From the NCBI RefSeq assembly GCF_000374805.1, contig NZ_KB895334.1, forward strand, positions 318,685 through 382,684: 64,000 bases of DNA, given 5' to 3'. This DNA is from Chitiniphilus shinanonensis DSM 23277. Lineage in GTDB: Bacteria; Pseudomonadota; Gammaproteobacteria; Burkholderiales; Chitinibacteraceae. This document shows, piece by piece, positions 43,481 through 53,355 of the stretch (positions are counted from its first letter, which is position 1; each line of letters starts with the position of its first letter). Made by a program: the position numbers and the translations under genes. The notes beneath the pieces were generated by a model that was not told the origin of the DNA, ran no database searches, and saw only the letters and a program-made list of their open reading frames with translations.

Positions 43481-44376
43481 AACGCATTGATCACCCCCGC
43501 CAGCACCTGCCCCGTGGGGCCGACGCGGGCGCCGGAGAGGCAGTGGCCGGTCTGGTCGTCGAAGAAGAAATCGGGCTCGAATTCGGCCAGGAACGGGCCT
43601 TTTTCCAGGCCGCCGAGGAACAGCGCCTCGTCCACCTGGATGTTCCAGCTCATCAGGGTGCGGATGGCGCGTTCGTGGGCCGGGGCGCTGCGGGCGGTGA
43701 CCAGCGCGGTGCGGATGCGCATCGGCGCGTCGGCCTGTTGCAGCCGGTGCAGCGCTTCGAGGAACGACTTGAACGGCCCGGCGCTGAGCGGCTCGCGCGA
43801 GTGGCTGGCCTCGTGGGCGTGGAAGGTTTCCAGCCCGTCGCGCTGGAACACCCGCTCCGCCTCGTCGGAGAACAGCACCGCGTCGCCGTCGAAGGCGATG
43901 CGCACCTCGTCCGGATGCTCGGTGGCGGCGTGCATCGAGTCGGGATAGACGTGCGCGGCGGGAAAGCCGTTGTCCAGCGCGGTGCGCACGTCGGCGTCGT
44001 TGGCGGACAGGAACAGGTTGGCGTGCAGCGGCCGCAGGTAGCGATACGGCTCGCGGCCCTGGGTGAACACCCCGCGCTCCAGCTTCAGGCCGTTGGCCCG
44101 CGCCGAGTTGAACACCCGCAAGCCGCTGACCGGATCGTTGCGCGACACGATCACCACTTCCACCCGGTGCGCGTCTTCGGTGTTGAATGCCAGCAGCTTG
44201 CGGATCAGCGGCAACGCCACGCCCGGCTGGGCGATCTGCTCCAGCCGTTCCAGCTGCACCGTCATGTAGCGCTGCGCGTCGCCGGTCTCGAAGATGCGGT
44301 TCTCCTCTTCGAAGTCGAACAGCGCGCGCGAAGAGATCGCCACCACCAGCTTGTTATCGAGCGAGAACGGCATCAT
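43447..44376 (-). CDS. 5'-nucleotidase (PF06189 family)
   Basis: 309 residues. FSLDNKLVVAISSRALFDFEEEN (first Asp-like motif region), VEVVIVSRNDPVSGLRVFNSARANG, LFLSANDADVRTALDNGFPAA, RIAFDGDAVLFSDEAE and FFFDDQTGHC fit the cytosolic 5'-nucleotidase 1A-like HAD family that hydrolyses nucleoside monophosphates. The last residues, GEERREKGEG, and the stop codon are contributed by the GA-rich palindrome, so the original C-terminus may have differed by a few residues. Confidence 0.88.
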   Translation of the reverse strand: MMPFSLDNKLVVAISSRALFDFEEENRIFETGDAQRYMTVQLERLEQIAQPGVALPLIRKLLAFNTEDAHRVEVVIVSRNDPVSGLRVFNSARANGLKLERGVFTQGREPYRYLRPLHANLFLSANDADVRTALDNGFPAAHVYPDSMHAATEHPDEVRIAFDGDAVLFSDEAERVFQRDGLETFHAHEASHSREPLSAGPFKSFLEALHRLQQADAPMRIRTALVTARSAPAHERAIRTLMSWNIQVDEALFLGGLEKGPFLAEFEPDFFFDDQTGHCLSGARVGPTGQVLAGVINALGEERREKGEG

Positions 44377-44438
44377 CTGATCCCGGTTGCAAAGTGTTCG
44401 CAGTGTACGACAAAGCCCACGCCCACCCTGGAGCAGCC

Positions 44439-45137
44439 ATGATCGACCTTTACTACTGGACCACCCCGAACGGCCACAAGATCACCTTGTTTCTCGAAGA
44501 GACCGGCCTCGACTATCGCATCCACCCGGTGAACATCGGCAAGGGCGAGCAGTTCCAGCCCGAGTTCCTGAAGATCTCCCCCAACAACCGCATTCCCGCC
44601 ATCGTCGACCAGGCGCCGGCCGACGGCGGCGCGCCGATCCCGATCTTCGAATCGGGCGCCATCCTGCTGTACCTGGCCGAGAAGAGCGGCCAGCTGATCC
44701 CGTCGGACCCGCGTGGCCGCAACGAGGTGTTGCAATGGCTGTTCTGGCAGGTGGGCGGGCTGGGGCCGATGGCCGGGCAGAACCATCACTTCAGCCAATA
44801 CGCGCCGGAAAAGCTGCCGTACGCCATCGAGCGCTATGTGAAGGAGACGTCGCGCCTGTACGCGGTGATGGACAAGCGCCTGGCCGATCGCGAGTTCCTG
44901 GCCGGCGACTATTCCATCGCCGACATCGCCAGCTACCCGTGGGTGGTGCCGTACCAGAACCAGGGCCAGCGGCTGGAGGACTACCCCAACCTGAAGCGCT
45001 GGTTCGACGCCATCGCCGCGCGCCCGGCCACCCAGCGCGCCTACGCCCGCGCCCAGGAGATCAACCCGCCCAAGCCGATGGGCGAGGCGGAGAAGAAGGT
45101 GTTGTTCGGCCAGGACGCCAGCACGGTCAAGCGCTGA
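44439..45137 (+). CDS. Glutathione S-transferase, YfcG/Nu-class
   Basis: 232 residues. N-terminal thioredoxin fold WTTPNGHKITLFLEE, PVNIGKGEQFQPEFLKISPNNRIPAIVD with cis-Pro and ESGAILLYLAEK binding glutathione; C-terminal helical domain with QNHHFSQYAPEK. TPNGHK is the signature of the YfcG/YghU group, which shows disulphide reductase activity. GGAG precedes the ATG. A terminator of the opposite strand follows the stop. Confidence 0.92.
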   Translation: MIDLYYWTTPNGHKITLFLEETGLDYRIHPVNIGKGEQFQPEFLKISPNNRIPAIVDQAPADGGAPIPIFESGAILLYLAEKSGQLIPSDPRGRNEVLQWLFWQVGGLGPMAGQNHHFSQYAPEKLPYAIERYVKETSRLYAVMDKRLADREFLAGDYSIADIASYPWVVPYQNQGQRLEDYPNLKRWFDAIAARPATQRAYARAQEINPPKPMGEAEKKVLFGQDASTVKR

Positions 45138-45145
45138 GCGCCGGC

Positions 45146-45215
45146 AAAAAAAAGGCGGTGCGCGAAAGGACTGCGGCCCGGGCTGCTCGCGGCCGGGTCG
45201 CGCTTCGCGCACCGC
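45146..45215 (-). terminator. Long hairpin terminator for the Cro-like gene
   Basis: Outer stem GCGGTGCGCGAA / TTCGCGCACCGC (45156-45167 with 45204-45215) and inner GGCCCGG/CCGGGTC-like pairing, followed on the minus strand by CC and eight T (45146-45153). Lies about 100 bp after the Cro-like gene stop. It may also stop the convergent glutathione transferase transcript. Confidence 0.75.
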
Positions 45216-45313
45216 TAGGACGAATCGGTTACTGCCGGTGTGATAGGGCGTGGCTTCCCGCACGCCCCTGCCGGCAGGCCGGCCATCCTCAAGACGCACT
45301 GAGATGCTGCGGC

Positions 45314-45601
45314 TCAGCGCGGGGGGACCTGGCCCGGCGCCGGGCCGCGTTGCACCGGCGTGGTGCGCATCGCCGGCGACGAGCTGCTGGTGCGCAGGTA
45401 GAGCCAGTCGACCCCGGGCCGCACGTCCTCGCAGCGCACCAGCCCGTCGGTGGCGCGCTCGATGGCGATGCACAACGTGACATCCGGACACTTCTTGCGG
45501 CCGCTGGCCAGATGCCACAGGTATTCGGGCGAGGTGCCCACTGCGTCGGCCAGCGCCTTGGCCGCGCCGCGCGTTTGCTTCATGTACTCGCTGAGAGTCA
45601 T
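45314..45601 (-). CDS. YdaS/Cro-like HTH protein
   Basis: 95 residues. TLSEYMKQTRGAAKALADAVGTSPEYLWHLASGRKKC is a helix-turn-helix, followed by AIERATDGLVRCEDVRPGVDWLYLR, the signature of the YdaS/Cro-like family of prophage antitoxin or antirepressor-type proteins. The tail is Ser/Pro-rich. GGAGGAGGG is about 9 bases before the ATG. Divergent from the S24-type repressor with 82 bp between the start codons, the arrangement of a cI/cro switch. Confidence 0.85.
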   Translation of the reverse strand: MTLSEYMKQTRGAAKALADAVGTSPEYLWHLASGRKKCPDVTLCIAIERATDGLVRCEDVRPGVDWLYLRTSSSSPAMRTTPVQRGPAPGQVPPR

Positions 45602-45631
45602 GGTCGGAACCCTCCTCCGCACGACAAGCCG

Positions 45632-45641
45632 CTACCCGTAG
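45632..45641. promoter_or_regulatory. Operator-like dyad 1 in the cI/cro-type intergenic region
   Basis: Perfect palindrome CTACCCGTAG, 4 bp arms. Centre is 18 bp from the centre of the second dyad, and both contain TACCC. Likely a binding site for one of the two divergent regulators; inference from position. Confidence 0.45.
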
Positions 45642-45647
45642 GCAGAC

Positions 45648-45661
45648 TTACCCTGCGGTAA
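45648..45661. promoter_or_regulatory. Operator-like dyad 2 in the cI/cro-type intergenic region
   Basis: Perfect arms TTACC and GGTAA around four bases (TTACCCTGCGGTAA), 23 bp upstream of the S24-type gene start. It would overlap the promoter of that gene, where TGTAAT at 45671-45676 is a possible -10. Confidence 0.5.
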
Positions 45662-45683
45662 TGGATTGGTGTGTAATTCGCGG

Positions 45684-46358
45684 ATGAACCTTTACGACAC
45701 CCGCCGGCAACGGCTACAGGAATTGCTCGATACCGACCCGCGTTTCGGCGGGAAATCCGCCCGGCTGGCCGCGGCATTGGGGCGTCAATCGAGTTATCTG
45801 TACCGGTTGCTGAAAGCCAAGGGCAAGGAGCGCAAAAATCTCGGGGAAGGGCTGGCGAGGGAATTCGAAGCCAAGCTCAACCTGCCCTATGGCTGGTTCG
45901 ACCAGGGTGGCCCCGGTTATACCCACGAGACGCTGGCCGAGTACCGCGTCGGCAACACCGGCGAGCTGGCCCAGCGCTGGGTGCCGCTGGTGGATTGGGA
46001 ACAGGCCGCGGCGATGTCGGAGGGTGAAGCACCGCCGGACACCACGGAACGGCTGGCCTGTCCGACCGAATGCAGCGCCCGCGCCTTCGCGCTGCGCAAT
46101 GTCGGCGACGCGATGATGCCGGACTACCGCGACGCCGAGTTGCTGTTCGTCGATCCCGCCGTCACGGCCCAGCATGGCGACGATGTGGTGGTGACCCTCG
46201 GCGAGGTCACGATGTTCAAGCGTTTGCATATCACTCCCGAGGGCAATTTCCTGCTGACTCTGAATCCGGCCTTTCCCGACCGGGTGTTGCGCATGCCGGA
46301 GCATGCGGTGCTGCGTGGCACCGTGATCGGCAGCTGGACCGCCCGCCACCCGCGCTAG
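45684..46358 (+). CDS. CI/LexA-like repressor with S24 domain lacking the catalytic Ser
   Basis: 224 residues. N-terminal HTH (GKSARLAAALGRQSSYLYRLLKAKG, then KNLGEGLAREFEAKLNLPYGWFD) as in phage CI-type repressors; C-terminal S24 fold AFALRNVGDAMMPDYRDAELLFVDP...DDVVVTLGEVTMFKRL. The nucleophile position, normally GDSM, is GDAM; the general-base Lys (FKRL) remains. So RecA-stimulated self-cleavage should be impossible. No other phage genes are adjacent. The gene may be a prophage relic or a domesticated, constitutive regulator. Confidence 0.85.
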   Translation: MNLYDTRRQRLQELLDTDPRFGGKSARLAAALGRQSSYLYRLLKAKGKERKNLGEGLAREFEAKLNLPYGWFDQGGPGYTHETLAEYRVGNTGELAQRWVPLVDWEQAAAMSEGEAPPDTTERLACPTECSARAFALRNVGDAMMPDYRDAELLFVDPAVTAQHGDDVVVTLGEVTMFKRLHITPEGNFLLTLNPAFPDRVLRMPEHAVLRGTVIGSWTARHPR

Positions 46359-47025
46359 GCATCGCGGATATCTTTCTGCCGGCGATGCCGCACGGCTGAT
46401 CGCCTCGCGCTCCCCTGTTCCACGCGGCGTCGCCATGCCCAGGCCGCGCCGTGGCATGCGGGCCCGAGCGCCGCGCCTTTCCGCGTTTTCCCATTGCTTC
46501 ACGACTCCGCCGACCGACTTGCCGTCGCGGCATCAGTCGGCGATTGGCGCGGGATACTGTCCTCGATATGACAGTTACCTAACATTTCTGCTGTCCACCC
46601 CTGCCTGTTTCCTCGCGAACCTTTCCGGCTGCCTTTTTCCTGGCCCATGCCAACGGGTTGCCGCCTTTGCCGGGGCCGCCGCCGGGGTACTGATCCTGCT
46701 ACCGCCAGGTAATACAATGTCGTATCGGTGTGAAATATACCCATAGGTAAAACATTACGCAACGCTGTCGTGGTATGTTTATGCCTGCGGGGGTTGGCTA
46801 TCAAGGCCGGACTGCCCGGTTACGGCCGGCCAATTTACGGGGAATCCAGCGTGGATAGGCGTTGAAGCAACGGTATGGGCGCATGCACCGCCTTGGCCAA
46901 GGCAGTGCCTCGCGCACGGGAGAGGTAGTGTGATCGGGTTTGAATTTTGTCCTGGAGGTGGAAAGATCGGTGGCACGGATGCGCGGAACAATGACTGCCT
47001 GTAGGCAGGGTGGCGGAGTCGTCGG
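46359..47025. other. 667 bp region with no supported gene
   Basis: Mixed composition; 46540-46780 is AT-richer, with AGGTAATACAATGTCG and GTGAAATATACCCATAGG, which could be promoter elements. Open frames here lack ribosome binding sites and family resemblance. No repeat of the other families is seen. Confidence 0.4.
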
Positions 47026-47514
47026 GTGCGCTGGCGGGCACTGAGCCATGTCGGGGCGCCGTGGCTGCGCGCGGCGGTGTTCGTGGCGCTGGTGTCGCAA
47101 GTGGCGTGCTGCGCGATGGGGGCGGGCCTGCTGGCGTGGCACGGGGTGCCGTTGTCCTGGCGCTGGGGTGCGCTGTTGGTGGCGCTGGAGTTGGGCGGGC
47201 TGGCACTGGCCTGCGTCATCGGCTGGTTCTTTCCTCGCCCCGCGTCGCGGCCGACCATCGTCGGTCCGCAGGGCCCGCCACTGCGTCAGTACTGGCTATG
47301 CCAGGAGCGGCTGGCGCGCGGCAATGCGCCGGAGCTGGGCGAGCCGTGGCTGATGGTCTGCCTGCAATGCCGGGCGGCGCGCTGCGCCGCGGCCAGCCCG
47401 GCGTCCGCGTCGGGACGCGGCGAGCGCGAACCCAGAGCCTGTTCAACCACTTTTCGCGACAGCGTTCGGGGCAGTGCCGGTGTGCGGCAAGACGCAGGAC
47501 GCGCTGCGGTCTGA
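47026..47514 (+). CDS. Putative membrane protein whose 3' end runs into a MITE-like element
   Basis: 162 residues from GTG 47026 with GGCGGAG nine bases upstream. Two hydrophobic segments (AAVFVALVSQVACCAMGAGLL and WGALLVALELGGLALACVIGWFF) followed by a cytoplasmic stretch with paired Cys (WLCQERL, VCLQCRAARC). From about residue 137 (RACSTTFRDS) the sequence is encoded by the element at 47434-47725, so the native C-terminus has been replaced or lost. No family recognised. Could be a spurious ORF; local signals favour a real but truncated gene. Confidence 0.45.
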   Translation: MRWRALSHVGAPWLRAAVFVALVSQVACCAMGAGLLAWHGVPLSWRWGALLVALELGGLALACVIGWFFPRPASRPTIVGPQGPPLRQYWLCQERLARGNAPELGEPWLMVCLQCRAARCAAASPASASGRGEREPRACSTTFRDSVRGSAGVRQDAGRAAV

Positions 47515-47725
47515 ATACCGTGAGCGGCGTGCAACATCGCCGCGTGCCGGCAGTGCCCCGAACCCCAAGGGCCGGGCCGGGCCGCGCTAGGCCGCGCCAG
47601 GCCGGCAAAAGGCCATCCGCCGCGTTGTGCGCCTTGGGAATGACCGGCTATTGCCTGCGTCGCACGTCTAGTGCCTGACCTTTTGCCGGCCCGGCGCTGT
47701 CGTGAAAAGAGGTCGAGCAGGCTCT
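47434..47725. mobile_element. Second MITE-like element with 31 bp imperfect inverted ends
   Basis: Ends AGAGCCTGTTCAACC...CGACAGCG (47434-47464) and the complement AGAGCCTGCTCGACC...CGACAGCG (47695-47725) match at most positions. An inner inverted pair, GGCCGGCAAAAGG / CCTTTTGCCGGCC, adds to the fold. No coding capacity of its own, no evident target duplication. It touches the rlhA stop codon (47725-47727). Confidence 0.75.
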
Positions 47726-49698
47726 CAGGCCGGGCGGGTCTTGTGGAAGGTGATGGGTTGGGCCGGGATGATCGATGGCGGCGCCGCGTGGAAGATATGC
47801 GGCTTGATCTTGCCGATCACGTGCATCTCGCATGGCTTGCAGTCGAACTTGAGGGTGTAGCTGTCGTTGCCGCTCTTGAGCGTCATCGGCTCGGCGCGCA
47901 CCTGGCCCTTCACGCCGATCACGCCCTTGGCCTGCTTGGGGCACAGGTTGTACGAGAAGCGCAGGCAGTGCTTGGTGATCATCAGGCTGACCTCGCCCGG
48001 CTCCTGGTGCGCTTCGTAGGCGGCGGCGATCAGCTGCACGCCGTGGCGGGTGTAGAAGGCGCGCGCGGCGTCGTTGTAGACGTTGGCGAGGAACGACAGC
48101 GAGGTCTCGGGGTAGGGCACCGGCGGCTGCGCTTCGGGCTTGCGCGGCGGCCGCACCCAGGCGGCGACGCGGGCGGCATCCAGCCGTTCGGCACAGTCGC
48201 GCCGGAGTGCGTTGAGCGCGCCGGCCGGCACGAACCACGGTTGCGCCAGCGCCAGCCGGATCTCGTGGGCGACGAAGGGGGTGTTGCCCAGCTTGGCCAG
48301 TTGTTCGCGCAGCGTCGCCTCGGCACGCTGCGGGTCGTTGGCCGGTGCCAGTGTCAGCGCGGCCTGGGCGGTGGCGCTGATGCCGTCCTCGTCGGTCATG
48401 GTCAGCGCCAGCCCGTCGGCGTGATCGCTCAGGGTGAGCCAGACGCCGATACGGCGCTCCGACGATTTCTGGGTCAGGGCCTTTTCCCAGGCGTGGTCGC
48501 GGTTGCGGTTGATGGCGAGGCCGACCTTGAGCCCTTCCAGCTGCGCCATCGGTTCGTTGGGGAACACCCGCCACACGCTGCCGGCTTCGCCGGGGCCGAC
48601 GCGCTCGACCACGTTGGCCTGCAACCCGACCACTTCGCGCTTCTTCATGTAGTTGAGGCCGTCGCCGTTGGCCAGCGGCTCGGCGCTGTCCAGCTCGAAC
48701 CACTTGGGGCCGAGCCGGGTGACGTGGCCGAGGGTGACGCCGACGTACTTGGGCGAATCGAAGGCGCCGATGTCCTCCTTGCGCCCGGTGACGAAGTAGT
48801 CGGTGTGGCCGCGGTGGAAGTTCTTGTCGACGTCGGGGGTGAACAGGATGTCGGTGCGGCCGCTGGAAGCGCGCGCCAGCTCGGGGCGGCGTTCCAGGAT
48901 CTGGTCCAGCAGCAGCCGGTAGTGGCCGGTGATGTTCTTGACGTAGCCCAGGTCCTTGTAGCGGCCCTCGATCTTGAACGAGCGCACGCCGGCGTCGATC
49001 AGCGCTTCGAGGTTGGCGCTCTGGTCGTTGTCCTTCATCGACAGCAGGTGCTTGTCGTAGGCCACCACCCGGCCCTGGCCGTCGGTGAGGGTGTACGGCA
49101 GACGACAGGCCTGCGAGCAGTCGCCGCGATTGGCGCTGCGCCCGGTGTCGGCGTGGCTGATGTTGCACTGGCCGGAAAACGCGACGCACAGCGCGCCGTG
49201 GATGAAGAACTCGATGGTGGTGTCGTCCGGCAGCGCGTCGCGCACCGCGCGGATCTGGTTCAGCGTCAGCTCGCGCGCCAGCACCACCTGCGAAAAGCCG
49301 GATTCGGCCAGGAAGCGCGCCTTGTCCACGCTGCGGATGTCGCACTGGGTGGAGGCGTGCAGCTGGATCGGCGGGATGTCGAGTTCGAGCAGGCCCATGT
49401 CCTGCACGATCAGCGCATCGACCCCGGCGTCGTACAACTGGTGCACCAGCCGGCGCGCCGGCTCCAGCTCGCTGTCGTGCAGGATGGTGTTGAGGGTGAC
49501 GAAGATGCGGGCGTGATAGCGGTGGGCGAAGCGCACCAGCTCGGCGATCTCGCCCACTTCGTTACAGGCATTGTGCCGCGCGCCGAAGCTGGGCCCGCCG
49601 ATATACACCGCGTCGGCCCCGTGAAGAATGGCCTCGCGGCCGATCTCGACGGTCTTGGCGGGGGACAGCAGTTCCAGGTGATGGGCGGGCAGACTCAT
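47725..49698 (-). CDS. rlhA: U32-family 23S rRNA C2501 hydroxylase
   Basis: 657 residues, matching E. coli RlhA (YdcP) in length and in the order of its motifs: ELLSPAKTVEIGREAILHGADAVYIGGPSFGARHNA, LHASTQCDIRS, FIHGALCVAFSGQCNISHADTGRSANRGDCSQACRLPY (Cys-rich region for an iron-sulphur cluster), FKIEGRYKDLGYVKNITGHYR and the YxPxxGxF-like C-terminal domain NLCPKQAKGVIGVKGQ. RlhA hydroxylates C2501 of 23S rRNA. The preceding MITE ends exactly at the stop codon, so transcription downstream could be affected. Confidence 0.9.
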   Translation of the reverse strand: MSLPAHHLELLSPAKTVEIGREAILHGADAVYIGGPSFGARHNACNEVGEIAELVRFAHRYHARIFVTLNTILHDSELEPARRLVHQLYDAGVDALIVQDMGLLELDIPPIQLHASTQCDIRSVDKARFLAESGFSQVVLARELTLNQIRAVRDALPDDTTIEFFIHGALCVAFSGQCNISHADTGRSANRGDCSQACRLPYTLTDGQGRVVAYDKHLLSMKDNDQSANLEALIDAGVRSFKIEGRYKDLGYVKNITGHYRLLLDQILERRPELARASSGRTDILFTPDVDKNFHRGHTDYFVTGRKEDIGAFDSPKYVGVTLGHVTRLGPKWFELDSAEPLANGDGLNYMKKREVVGLQANVVERVGPGEAGSVWRVFPNEPMAQLEGLKVGLAINRNRDHAWEKALTQKSSERRIGVWLTLSDHADGLALTMTDEDGISATAQAALTLAPANDPQRAEATLREQLAKLGNTPFVAHEIRLALAQPWFVPAGALNALRRDCAERLDAARVAAWVRPPRKPEAQPPVPYPETSLSFLANVYNDAARAFYTRHGVQLIAAAYEAHQEPGEVSLMITKHCLRFSYNLCPKQAKGVIGVKGQVRAEPMTLKSGNDSYTLKFDCKPCEMHVIGKIKPHIFHAAPPSIIPAQPITFHKTRPA

Positions 49699-49900
49699 GC
49701 GACTTCCGGGCAATAGAAACGAAGGCGCGGAAGTATAGCGGAATCAATGGATTAGCGGACGCTCTGCCCGATGGGTTGAAGCAAGGAAACACCGTCGGGG
49801 TATTTCGTCGCACCTTTGCATCCGACTTGGCCCTGCGCCGCGTACCGGGTCGTTGCAGCGTTCGGTTGCCGGAGCCGCCCGAGCGCAGCGAGGTTCCCTC

Positions 49901-49990
49901 GCGGCGGCGAGGGCGGAGGGAGTGGAATGGAATAAGGGAGCGCCGTTACTGGCATTCCATCACCACTTCGCGCCCGGCTTTGCCGGGGGC
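49901..49990. repeat. 90 bp direct repeat, unit 1
   Basis: Starts GCGGCGGCGAGGGCGG and ends CCCGGCTTTGCCGGGGGC. An identical unit starts 136 bp downstream at 50037. The end of each unit forms the hairpin CCCGGC-TTTG-CCGGG. Confidence 0.9.
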
Positions 49991-50036
49991 ATTGCTCCCT
50001 TCGATTGTTCGCGGTTGTGTCCTCGCACCCCAAGGC

Positions 50037-50126
50037 GCGGCGGCGAGGGCGGAGGGAGTGGAATGGAATAAGGGAGCGCCGTTACTGGCATTCCATCACC
50101 ACTTCGCGCCCGGCTTTGCCGGGGGC
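50037..50126. repeat. 90 bp direct repeat, unit 2
   Basis: Identical to unit 1 over its 90 bp as far as can be read; the 46 bp between the units are unique. Identity implies a recent duplication or ongoing homogenisation. Confidence 0.9.
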
Positions 50127-50173
50127 CTGGTGCGGTGTCGTGTGCAGCGCTTGGCTACAAAACCCCCAGGCGC

Positions 50174-50359
50174 TCAGCGACGAGCCGCAATGCAGGCGGT
50201 GGCGAGGTAACGGGCCTGGCTCAACCCGAGCGGGGAGCGGAACGTGACTTCGACTTGCCGCCCGTGCGGCGCGATGGCGACGATGTCCAGTCGCAGGGTC
50301 TGGCCATTGACCTGTTCGGTGACGTAATGGCCGGGTTGGAGTTGATGTACAGCGATCAA
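50174..50359 (-). CDS. Small hypothetical protein, TTG start
   Basis: 61 residues: M(TTG)IAVHQLQPGHYVTEQVNG then QTLRLDIVAIAPHGRQVEVTF. A good ribosome binding site (AGGAAACC) sits about 7 bases before the TTG. The first 40 residues could form a small beta barrel; no family recognised. Lies 31 bp downstream of infA in the same direction, so it is probably co-transcribed with it. Confidence 0.5.
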   Translation of the reverse strand: MIAVHQLQPGHYVTEQVNGQTLRLDIVAIAPHGRQVEVTFRSPLGLSQARYLATACIAARR

Positions 50360-50390
50360 ATGGTTTCCTGAATATCGAATGCCGGGCCGC

Positions 50391-50651
50391 TCAGCGGCGG
50401 CGCATCGGCGGGGGTGAAAATCCGGTCGGCGCGGTGGCGTAACGGAAAGTGATGCGGCCCTTGGTCAGATCGTAGGGCGACATCTCGACGGTGACGCGAT
50501 CGCCTTCCAGCACGCGGATATGGTTCTTCTTCATCTTGCCGGAACCGTAGGCGAGCACGACCACGCCGTTTTCCAGCGTGACGCGAAAGCGCGACTCGGG
50601 CAGCACTTCGGTGACGGTGCCGTCGAACTGGATGGTGCCTTCTTTTGCCAT
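50391..50651 (-). CDS. infA: Translation initiation factor IF-1
   Basis: 86 residues. [50 protein letters not shown] and [15 protein letters not shown] form the S1-like OB fold of IF-1. The tail [13 protein letters not shown] extends beyond the usual 72 residues, as in the second IF-1 type of betaproteobacteria, so another infA copy may exist elsewhere in the genome. GGAGAAACGC precedes the ATG. Confidence 0.96.
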   Translation of the reverse strand: MAKEGTIQFDGTVTEVLPESRFRVTLENGVVVLAYGSGKMKKNHIRVLEGDRVTVEMSPYDLTKGRITFRYATAPTGFSPPPMRRR

Positions 50652-51063
50652 GCGTTTCTCCGTGTCCGGCGGCGCGGCGCCGGGACGATCAATGGATTGC
50701 GGATCAAGCCGTGCCCAACACGATGGGCGCGGCGCGTAGCCTTGGCGGGCAGACCCTGCCGGGGGCGGGGTTGCGACAAGCGCAGCGAGGACAACTGGGG
50801 AAGCGGCCCGGAGGATTGGGCGGCTGGCCGGTGCGGCGGAAGGGCTTGCGGATGCGGGTCAAGGCTGGTTTGGCCGCCTGGGCGGCCAGATGCCAACCGC
50901 GCATCATACCCGAAGTTGCCGGGTGGGCGCCAGTCCTGGCGATCCGGCCCGCTGCGGGGCCGGGCGGCCCGGCTGAGGGATAGATGGACGCGGGCGGCGC
51001 GTTTTCAAGCCGCGCCGCCCGCCGCAGGTCGTCCGGGGCGGCGGTGCCGCCGCGTTCGGTCGA
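50652..51063. other. Gap between thiC and infA
   Basis: 412 bp, both neighbours on the minus strand. Very GC-rich; small hairpins such as GGGCCGGGCGGCCC near 50960 may end the thiC transcript. No protein-like frame or T-run terminator was found. The infA promoter is not evident. Confidence 0.4.
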
Positions 51064-53139
<2,076 letters not shown>

Positions 53140-53246
53140 AAATAGGAGCGGTCAACAAACCCCGGCGTAGCGGTTCTGGCAAGAAGCGCGAAACGCAGAC
53201 AGTGCAAAGCGTACGGCAAGTAAGCGCGACGCGGACAGAAGGGTTT

Positions 53247-53263
53247 TGTTAGCCGTTCTAACA
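53247..53263. promoter_or_regulatory. Operator-like dyad upstream of the PCMT-family gene
   Basis: TGTTAG-N5-CTAACA, perfect 6 bp arms, located just before the promoter at 53288-53296. Its position suits a repressor or activator site; regulator unknown. Confidence 0.4.
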
Positions 53264-53287
53264 GTGCTGCCAACGGTATAGAACATA

Positions 53288-53296
53288 TGGGATAAT
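53288..53296 (+). promoter_or_regulatory. Extended -10 promoter of the PCMT-family gene
   Basis: TGG-GATAAT, an extended -10 (TGN plus 5 of 6 in the hexamer) about 60 bp before the ATG at 53356. No strong -35 hexamer, as is usual for extended -10 promoters. Confidence 0.5.
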
Positions 53297-53355
53297 CACA
53301 AGTTAATTTCGATCCGCACCAGGCGGAAGTCAGCACGTTTTGAGGTGAAGCAAAC

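Larger units (their letters stand above)
49699..50173. other. Gap upstream of rlhA containing a direct duplication
   Basis: Apart from the 90 bp repeats described separately, the region is dominated by GC-rich hairpins such as CCCGGCTTTGCCGGG (twice). No gene is supported. The rlhA promoter must lie here or just above 49700. Confidence 0.5.

Noticed and set aside
46435-46746. 103-codon plus-strand frame after the S24 repressor
   Set aside because: No ribosome binding site, biased composition and no family resemblance; better left as non-coding.
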